Shown: piece after piece, positions 5,730 to 10,513 of the stretch
Layout of the letters: each line of letters begins with the position of its first letter
Position numbering within the stretch: the stretch's first letter is position 1
Assembly (NCBI GenBank): GCA_943330925.2
Contig: CALQJP020000049.1
Span: 1-10,513 of the forward strand
From: Chryseobacterium gleum
GTDB taxonomy: Bacteria > Bacteroidota > Bacteroidia > Flavobacteriales_D > Sanyastnellaceae
Length of the DNA: 10,513 nucleotides
Reading direction: 5' to 3'
Made by a program: the position numbers and the translations under genes
Notes under the pieces: model-generated
Told to the model about the DNA's origin: nothing
Database searches by the model: none
The model's input: the letters and a program-made list of their open reading frames with translations, nothing else

Positions 5730-6330
5730 ACAGCGCATTCTGCTTAGCGTGCTAGTGCTATTGTCACTAGGACTTATCGTTCTTTTTTTAATGTTACCTA
5801 AACACCCTGCCTCGAAAGAGGTTGCGGCGACTACCATGGATCCCGACTCACTCAAACTGCAGCAAGCAGTTGAGTTGGTTAACGGAACGAACCCCATGGC
5901 CGGCATAACCCTGCTGCGAGAAATGGTCGCTGAAGATTCCACCAATGCCGATGCGCATTACTATTTGGGATTGTTTTCAGTGAAAAGCGGACAACTCGAC
6001 AAAGCCATTGCGCGCTTTGAAAAAGTGATTGCCCTGCGTCCTGATGATATTAAATACCAAATAGAAGTTGGTTATCAGTTTATGGTAATGGATACTGTAA
6101 GTTTGGCCTTACAGTGTTTTGAACGCGGATTGCAGTTGGATTCAACCGACAACAACTCCCTGTTTTTTTCAGCCCAGGCGCTTCAGCAATTGAATCGTCC
6201 GGCTGAAGCCAAACAACGCTACGAAGCACTTTTACGACACAACAACGACGAAGTGGTTGTTGCGAAGGTGAAAGAGTTTATAGATACTTTAAATATTCAA
6301 TTAACACAGCAAAACAATGCCTTGCGGTAA
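5716..6330 (+). CDS. Membrane-anchored tetratricopeptide repeat protein
   Basis: A 204-residue protein from ATG 5716 (202 from the alternative ATG 5722). One hydrophobic segment at about 7-28 (ILLSVLVLLSLGLIVLFLML) has a basic lead and no lipobox, so it is probably an uncleaved anchor exposing the rest to the periplasm. About three TPR units follow, near 78-111 (AHYYLGLFSVKSGQLDKAIA), 112-145 and 146-179, then a short helix and a glutamine/asparagine-rich tail. TPRs form protein-binding scaffolds; the partner is unknown. The start overlaps the HU stop by 14 or 8 bases and its end overlaps the next gene by 14 bases, so translation is likely coupled along the cluster. A TPR gene between HU and RNase G is, from memory, a recurring Flavobacteriales arrangement. 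Confidence 0.85.
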   Translation: MPMPKQRILLSVLVLLSLGLIVLFLMLPKHPASKEVAATTMDPDSLKLQQAVELVNGTNPMAGITLLREMVAEDSTNADAHYYLGLFSVKSGQLDKAIARFEKVIALRPDDIKYQIEVGYQFMVMDTVSLALQCFERGLQLDSTDNNSLFFSAQALQQLNRPAEAKQRYEALLRHNNDEVVVAKVKEFIDTLNIQLTQQNNALR

Positions 6331-6412
6331 AAAAAGAAAGCGCCATAAGATGGCCACACACAAAAGAAAGAAGCGTTTGAGAAAGAACCGCCACAAGAAG
6401 AAACAACGTTAG
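6317..6412 (+). CDS. 31-residue very basic ribosome-associated protein (AURKAIP1/COX24-like, mS38-related)
   Basis: A short reading frame from ATG 6317 to TAG 6412 encodes 31 residues: MPCGKKRKRH at 1-10, then KMATHKRKKR and LRKNRHKKKQR. Twenty-one of 31 residues are K, R or H, and it contains the pattern KMATHKRKKRLRKNRHK. Bacteroidota genomes carry near-identical mini proteins, usually labelled AURKAIP1/COX24 domain-containing and related to mitochondrial ribosomal protein mS38. This supports a role as a small subunit ribosomal protein bound to rRNA; the assignment is from memory of the family, not a search. It overlaps the end of the TPR gene by 14 bases and is followed by two hairpins and a T-run. 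It is easily missed because of its size. Confidence 0.85.
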   Translation: MPCGKKRKRHKMATHKRKKRLRKNRHKKKQR

Positions 6413-6428
6413 TAGTTTGTTCTGTGTG

Positions 6429-6453
6429 CTGCTGAGCGCTGGTCGCTCAGCAG
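6429..6453 (+). promoter_or_regulatory. Perfect 10-bp hairpin in the mini-protein/rng spacer
   Basis: CTGCTGAGCG (6429-6438) and CGCTCAGCAG (6444-6453) are perfect complements with a 5-base loop, CTGGT. The stem is GC-rich and should be very stable in RNA. It begins 17 bases after the mini ribosomal protein stop codon and is not itself followed by T residues. It could protect the upstream mRNA 3' end or be part of a leader structure controlling rng. Confidence 0.75.
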
Positions 6454-6462
6454 TCCTCCATT

Positions 6463-6501
6463 CAGGGTGGCAGCTCTGTGCTTCCACCTGTTTTTTATTT
6501 T
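6463..6501 (+). terminator. Intrinsic terminator or attenuator directly before rng
   Basis: CAGGGTGG (6463-6470) pairs with CCACCTG (6484-6490) with one bulged G. AGC (6472-6474) then pairs with GCT (6480-6482) around a 5-base loop. The stem is followed at once by TTTTTTATTTT (6491-6501), the standard layout of a factor-independent terminator. It lies 16 bases before the proposed rng start, with no promoter visible between, so rng would depend on readthrough or regulated antitermination. Confidence 0.7.
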
Positions 6502-6516
6502 CTCAATATTCCGGTT

Positions 6517-8073
6517 TTGACGGGTAACATCGAACTCATTATCAATTCTACTTCTATGGGAGTAGAAATTGCTTTGCTCAAAGAGAAGGTCCTCATCGAA
6601 CTCCACCGCGAACAGCGCAATCAGGAGTACGCAGTGGGCGACGTTTACTTGGGTAGAGTTAAAAAGATATTACCCCATCTCAACGCATGCTTCGTAGATG
6701 TAGGCTACAGCAAGGACGCATTTCTGCACTACCTTGATTTGGGGCCTCAGTTTGCAACGCTCAACGCGTTTGCGCGCAAAACGGCAGCCGGCGAACAGCG
6801 TTCACCCGATTTGATGGGCTTCCAGCTGCAACCCGATATCAAGAAGGAAGGGAAGATAAAAGACGCACTGGGGCAAGGCTATGTAATACCCGTGCAGGTA
6901 GCCAAAGAACCAATTTCTCAAAAAGGTCCTCGTCTAACGTCCGAGATAACCATTGCAGGCAGATACCTGGTTCTGGTTCCGTTTTCGAACAAAATCTCTC
7001 TCTCGGGGCGCATTACAGACGACGACGAGCGCGACCGTCTGCGCAAACTGATCAGCAGCATTCGCCCTCAAAACATGGGCGTTATCATCCGCACGCAAGC
7101 CGAAGGCACCAGCGTATCGGAACTCGATCAGGATTTGCAAGACCTCGTTAAGCGCTGGGAAGAGTTGCATAAAAACATGCGCACGGCAAGAGCTCCTCAA
7201 CGTGTGCTCGGCGAAATCAACAAGACGACCTCTATTCTGCGCGATATCCTGAACGACAGCTTCACTGCTATTCACGTCAACGACGATGCCGTGGCCGCTG
7301 AAGTGAAAGCTTTCCTGAAAACGTTTAATCACCAGGAAAGCATCGTGAAGATGCATCGCAGCACCGACTTGTTCGACGCGTTTAGCATTCATCGTCAAAT
7401 CAAGCAGAGCTTCGGAAAGCAGGTCAACCTCAAAAGTGGCGCCTACGTTATCGTAGAGCACACCGAGGCCATGCACGTTATCGATGTGAACAGTGGCAAC
7501 CGTAAAAACTCCACGGTAGTAAACCAGGAAGAAAATGCGTTGCAAACCAACGTGGAGTGCGCTCGTGAAATAGCCCGACTGCTTCGCTTGCGCGATATGG
7601 GCGGTATCATCTGCATCGACTTTATCGACATGCAGAACAAAGACAACCAACGCAAGCTCAGCGACGTGCTGCGCGATGCGATGAAAGAAGACAAGGCGAA
7701 GCACAATGTGCTTCCTCCAAGCCGCTTCGGTGTTGTTGAAATCACGCGTGAACGTGTGAAGCCTGTTACCCAGGTTGTCACCACCGAAAAGTGCCCTAGC
7801 TGCGACGGCAAAGGCACGATCCAATCTTCGCTGCTCTTCACCGAAGAAATCGAAAACAACATTCGCTTCTTATCGGAAGAAGGCACGCACAAGCAACTGC
7901 GTCTGGCAGTGCACCCCATGGTAGAAGCCTATATGAATCGTGGTTTCTTCTCGAACATCACCAAAACGTGGAGCAAGAAGTACAAAATCAAACTCCGTGT
8001 AGAACCATCCACGAGCGCTGCTTTGCTCGAGTATCACATCTTTGATAAGGATGGGGAAGAAGTCAATTTATAA
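6517..8073 (+). CDS. rng: Ribonuclease E/G family endoribonuclease (RNase G-like)
   Basis: From TTG 6517 the protein has 518 residues, similar to RNase G and without the long degradosome scaffold of E. coli RNase E. It cuts single-stranded RNA in rRNA maturation and mRNA decay. Numbered from 6517: ELIINSTSMGVEIALL (6-21); an S1 domain (VGDVYLGRVKKILPHLNACFVDVG from about 40) with a charged insertion near 75-120; the 5' sensor region with RLTSEITIAGRYLVLVP; catalytic Mg-binding Asp323 (HVIDVNSG) and Asp368 (CIDFIDM); and the Zn-link CPSC (426-429). A GTG at 6478 is also in frame, but it lies inside the terminator hairpin and adds a non-conserved leader. The next ATG would delete ELIINSTS, so TTG 6517 is preferred. 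It probably belongs to the HU cluster, controlled by the preceding hairpins. Confidence 0.92.
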   Translation: MTGNIELIINSTSMGVEIALLKEKVLIELHREQRNQEYAVGDVYLGRVKKILPHLNACFVDVGYSKDAFLHYLDLGPQFATLNAFARKTAAGEQRSPDLMGFQLQPDIKKEGKIKDALGQGYVIPVQVAKEPISQKGPRLTSEITIAGRYLVLVPFSNKISLSGRITDDDERDRLRKLISSIRPQNMGVIIRTQAEGTSVSELDQDLQDLVKRWEELHKNMRTARAPQRVLGEINKTTSILRDILNDSFTAIHVNDDAVAAEVKAFLKTFNHQESIVKMHRSTDLFDAFSIHRQIKQSFGKQVNLKSGAYVIVEHTEAMHVIDVNSGNRKNSTVVNQEENALQTNVECAREIARLLRLRDMGGIICIDFIDMQNKDNQRKLSDVLRDAMKEDKAKHNVLPPSRFGVVEITRERVKPVTQVVTTEKCPSCDGKGTIQSSLLFTEEIENNIRFLSEEGTHKQLRLAVHPMVEAYMNRGFFSNITKTWSKKYKIKLRVEPSTSAALLEYHIFDKDGEEVNL

Positions 8074-8097
8074 TGGCGAATGACTAATGGCGAATGA
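8071..8097. repeat. 14-bp direct repeat that includes the rng stop codon
   Basis: TAATGGCGAATGA occurs at 8071-8083 and again at 8085-8097 with one base between. The TAA of the first copy is the rng stop codon. Related fragments (AGAATGA) follow to about 8105. The rest of the convergent gap to 8182 holds no gene and no clear terminator. Confidence 0.8.
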
Positions 8098-8182
8098 AGA
8101 ATGAAGAAATTCGCTTGTGCTCCCTTTCACGAAAGCAAAAAAACTACTCAACAATATCTTTTATTCGTGAATTAGTGGCTTA

Positions 8183-9403
8183 CTATCGCAAATACGCCAC
8201 GAAGTGCTTTTCAACCACACTGCTCAACGCAGCGATATTTAAGTGGTCGCTCACTTCTGCTGCGTCGCGCACGCTGCCGTCCTTCATGAGAATTCGAATC
8301 ACGTCGTATTGACTATTGTAGGCTCGATTATCGACGCTCGATTGAATGACGAAATACCCGGCTTCTTCCTTCGTAAAACCATACTTCGCTGAAATACGCT
8401 CTACTTCCTGGATCACTCGCGAAGATTCAAAAGGAGTGCGTTGTATTTCAATTTTGAACAAACTTCGATTCACCATTTGAGTAGCAATCATTGCCAATAC
8501 TCGATCCTCATGATGCTGCCACACTTTCAACGCTGCAGCGATATCAAAATCGTCGAGTGATGCATAGTACTGCAAGGCTTCAGGTTTCGAAATGAGCTCT
8601 TCCTGTTTCACCTGGTTATATAGGAAATAATGCAATGCCGGTGAGCAATGCAACACAGCACCGGCCCTCGCCAACACCTGCGCTCTGCGCAGCGCGTTCA
8701 CGAGCATGAACTCAGCACTCAAAACAGTTTTATGCAAATAAACCTGCCAGTACATGAAGCGGCGAGCCACAATAAACTTCTCTATGCTGTAGATACCCTT
8801 CTCCTCCACCACCAGCTGATCATCGACTACATCCAGCATCTTCAAAATGCGCTCACTTCCCACCTGCCCTTCTACCACACCGCTGAAGAAACTGTCGCGG
8901 GCCAAGTAGTCCAGCCGATCCATATCGAGCTGGCTGCTCACCAACTGATGCAAAAACTTCTTGGGGTATTCGTTATTGAAAATGGCAATGGCCATGGTAA
9001 GCCTGCCGTTGAAATGCTCATTCAATCGATTCATCATGAGCGATGAAATGCGCTCATGGTGCACTTCACTGGCAATGGTATATTCCAGGGCATGGCTAAA
9101 CGGACCATGACCAATGTCGTGCAATAAAATGGCGCACAACAGCGACACCTCTTCTTCGTCCGTAATCTCGTTACCCTTTAATCGCAACTCATCTATCGCG
9201 TTTTGCATGAGGTGCATCGCACCGATAGCGTGTTGAAATCGATTGTGAAGCGCTCCGGGATATACCAAATGCGACAAACCCAACTGCGCAATACGACGCA
9301 AACGCTGGAACCACGGATGATCGATGAGCTCCAAAATGAATGCATGGCGAATGGAAATGAATCCGTAAACCGGGTCGTTTATAATCTTGCGTTTGAGTGC
9401 CAA
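8183..9403 (-). CDS. HD-domain phosphohydrolase (SAMHD1/YdhJ-like)
   Basis: A 406-residue HD-superfamily protein. INDPVYGFISI (8-18) and HPWFQRLRRIAQLGLSHLVYPGALHNRFQHAIG (29-61) supply the first metal-binding His (58). LLHDIGHGPFSHALE (93-107) contains the His95-Asp96 pair, and LDMDRLDYLARD (159-170) contains the fourth ligand Asp162 and the DYLARD block shared with SAMHD1. All metal ligands are present. Relatives hydrolyse nucleotides such as dNTPs; the substrate here is not known. The only reasonable start is TTG at 9403, since a stop lies five codons upstream and the next ATG is deep in the domain. It is divergent from porX, with a promoter match and palindrome in the spacer. In other Flavobacteria I recall this gene near porX and lpxD; lpxD is not downstream here. 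Confidence 0.9.
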   Translation of the reverse strand: MALKRKIINDPVYGFISIRHAFILELIDHPWFQRLRRIAQLGLSHLVYPGALHNRFQHAIGAMHLMQNAIDELRLKGNEITDEEEVSLLCAILLHDIGHGPFSHALEYTIASEVHHERISSLMMNRLNEHFNGRLTMAIAIFNNEYPKKFLHQLVSSQLDMDRLDYLARDSFFSGVVEGQVGSERILKMLDVVDDQLVVEEKGIYSIEKFIVARRFMYWQVYLHKTVLSAEFMLVNALRRAQVLARAGAVLHCSPALHYFLYNQVKQEELISKPEALQYYASLDDFDIAAALKVWQHHEDRVLAMIATQMVNRSLFKIEIQRTPFESSRVIQEVERISAKYGFTKEEAGYFVIQSSVDNRAYNSQYDVIRILMKDGSVRDAAEVSDHLNIAALSSVVEKHFVAYLR

Positions 9404-9419
9404 CGAAAAATAGTTTTAA

Positions 9420-9442
9420 GATGCAAAAATATCCAATGCATC
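9420..9442 (-). promoter_or_regulatory. Candidate HD-gene promoter (TATTTTTG) within an inverted repeat
   Basis: On the minus strand TATTTTTG (9431-9424) matches TAnnTTTG, giving a start near 9420 and a short leader of about 17 bases before TTG 9403. No good -33 element is seen. Perfect 6-bp arms GATGCA (9420-9425) and TGCATC (9437-9442), separated by 11 bases, surround this element and could be an operator. Confidence 0.45.
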
Positions 9443-9471
9443 ATGGAGTTAGGCTAAAATGTCTTTCATCG

Positions 9472-9479
9472 TAGATTTG
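9472..9479 (+). promoter_or_regulatory. Candidate porX promoter (TAGATTTG)
   Basis: TAGATTTG matches TAnnTTTG exactly. Transcription would start near 9483, about 30 bases before the porX ATG. The -33 element is weak (TTA near 9449). It shares the 109-bp divergent spacer with the HD-gene promoter. Confidence 0.5.
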
Positions 9480-9512
9480 AACAGGCTATAACCCCTACAC
9501 ATATTCTAATTA

Positions 9513-10513
9513 ATGGCAAGTGAACGCATTCTTTGGGCCGACGACGAAATCGATTTGCTCAAACCCCACATACTCTTTTTGCAGCAGAAAGGCTATGAAG
9601 TAGTAACGGTCAACAACGGCGCAGAAGCCATTGAAAAGGCGCGAGAGAGTTTTTTCGATATTGTTTTTCTCGATGAAAATATGCCCGGTATCAACGGACT
9701 TTCAGCACTACAGAAAATCAAAGATATCGACCCAACGCTGCCGGTTGTAATGATTACGAAGAGCGAAGAGGAGCACATCATGGAAGATGCCATCGGATCG
9801 AAAATAGCCGACTACCTCATCAAGCCCGTTAACCCGAACCAGATTCTGCATTCGCTTAAAAAAAACCTCAACGAAAAGCGTTTGGTCAGCGAAAAAACGA
9901 CAAACGACTACCGCCAGGAGTTTCGCGAAATAGCGATGCGCCTAGGCGACAAGATGAATTCCGATGAATGGTCGGAGTTTTACAAGAAACTCGTGCGCTG
10001 GAGCCTGGAGCTATCCGACTCGCAAGACGAGGGAATGGCTGAAATTTTCCGAACACAACGCATCGAAGCCAATGAGCAGTTTGCCAAGTTCATCAAGAAC
10101 AACTACACATCGTGGTTGAAGAATACAACGCAAGCTCCGGTCATGTCGCATACCTTGGTGAAAACGAAAGTTGCGCCGATACTGAAAGAATCAACCGATA
10201 CGGTTTTCATGGTTGTAATCGACAACCTCCGATTCGACCAATGGCGGGTCATTCAGCCCAAATTGAAAGAGTACTTTCGTCCGGAAAGCGAAGACATTTT
10301 CTACGCCATCCTACCAACAGCTACACACTATGCACGCAACGCCCTGTTCGCAGGCTTGATGCCAAGCGAGATTGAACGGCTGCACCCCAACCTTTGGCTC
10401 AACGAAGATGATGAAGGCGGCAAGAACATGCACGAAGAAGCATTGATGGCTGCGCAACTGAAGCGCCTGGGCTTCGACTTCAAATGGAGCTACAACAAAA
10501 TCACGAACCTCAA
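9513..10513 (+). CDS. porX: PorX: response regulator with PglZ domain, type IX secretion control (3' truncated)
   Basis: The first 333 codons of a gene that runs off the window. A CheY-like receiver (about 1-120) has acidic residues Asp10/Asp11, phosphoacceptor Asp54 in FLDENMPG, Thr82 and Lys104 (YLIKPV). A helical linker (about 125-225) leads into a PglZ (alkaline phosphatase-like) domain starting VFMVVIDNLRFDQW (231-244), with metal-binding Asp237, and PTATHYARNALFAG (268-281) carrying the expected active-site Thr. PorX was defined in Porphyromonas gingivalis with the kinase PorY and sigma factor SigP as a regulator of type IX secretion genes. Its PglZ domain is reported as a metal-dependent phosphodiesterase. 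The start MASERILWADDE fits family N-termini. Full length should be roughly 510-520 residues, so about a third is missing. Confidence 0.93.
   Translation, partial: MASERILWADDEIDLLKPHILFLQQKGYEVVTVNNGAEAIEKARESFFDIVFLDENMPGINGLSALQKIKDIDPTLPVVMITKSEEEHIMEDAIGSKIADYLIKPVNPNQILHSLKKNLNEKRLVSEKTTNDYRQEFREIAMRLGDKMNSDEWSEFYKKLVRWSLELSDSQDEGMAEIFRTQRIEANEQFAKFIKNNYTSWLKNTTQAPVMSHTLVKTKVAPILKESTDTVFMVVIDNLRFDQWRVIQPKLKEYFRPESEDIFYAILPTATHYARNALFAGLMPSEIERLHPNLWLNEDDEGGKNMHEEALMAAQLKRLGFDFKWSYNKITNL

Noticed and set aside
5397..5945. 182-residue minus-strand frame opposite HU and the TPR gene
   Set aside because: It crosses the HU promoter and two well-supported genes and shows no family motif.
6934..7824. 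296-residue minus-strand frame opposite rng
   Set aside because: It lies wholly within the conserved RNase coding region, has no recognisable domain, and is the kind of antisense open frame expected from codon bias.
8110..8140. Terminator between rng and the HD gene
   Set aside because: A short stem CTTTC/GAAAG is present, but the adjacent homopolymer is on the wrong side for termination on either strand.

Overview
The window looks like a chromosomal segment of a Bacteroidota bacterium, most likely order Flavobacteriales. The reasons are the gliding-motility genes gldD and gldE beside ssb and mutY, a PorX-type regulator of the type IX secretion system, the HU / TPR / mini-ribosomal-protein / RNase G cluster, promoters of the form TAnnTTTG, and the absence of clear Shine-Dalgarno sequences. 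The genus cannot be named from this sequence. Base composition is moderate, apart from an AT-richer toxin-antitoxin insert.

Layout. Positions 1-261 hold no supported gene: five exact 24-bp tandem repeats (1-120, plus a partial copy) are followed by a G-free tract of 8-bp repeats leading to ridA (262-642, +). A 53-residue membrane protein follows (662-823, +), and its stop codon directly abuts the stop of gldD (824-1414, -). A minus-strand block runs from mutY (5234-4170) through ssb (4069-3638) and gldE (3617-2286) to gldD. A HigBA-like toxin-antitoxin pair (2191-1552) sits between gldE and gldD, which are neighbours in other Flavobacteria. Divergent from mutY is a plus-strand cluster: an HU-family protein (5424-5729), a membrane-anchored TPR protein (5716-6330), a 31-residue very basic ribosome-associated protein (6317-6412), a two-hairpin terminator or attenuator (6429-6501), and RNase G/E (6517-8073). 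Convergent to this is an HD-domain phosphohydrolase (9403-8183, -). Divergent from that is porX (9513 onward, +), cut by the window end.

How the genes fit together. gldD and gldE serve gliding motility and the type IX secretion machinery, and porX controls expression of that machinery. ssb, mutY and HU handle DNA binding and repair. The mini ribosomal protein and RNase G link translation with RNA processing. ridA and the HD protein are metabolite or nucleotide housekeeping enzymes.

Most of the content is conserved Flavobacteriales housekeeping. The items most worth a second look are the terminator-like double hairpin between the mini ribosomal protein and RNase G, four genes that appear to need TTG starts, the toxin-antitoxin insertion with matching sequence at both borders, the G-free repeat leader of ridA, and the palindrome around the HD-gene promoter in the porX divergent region. 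I see no clearly new multi-gene defence or biosynthetic system.
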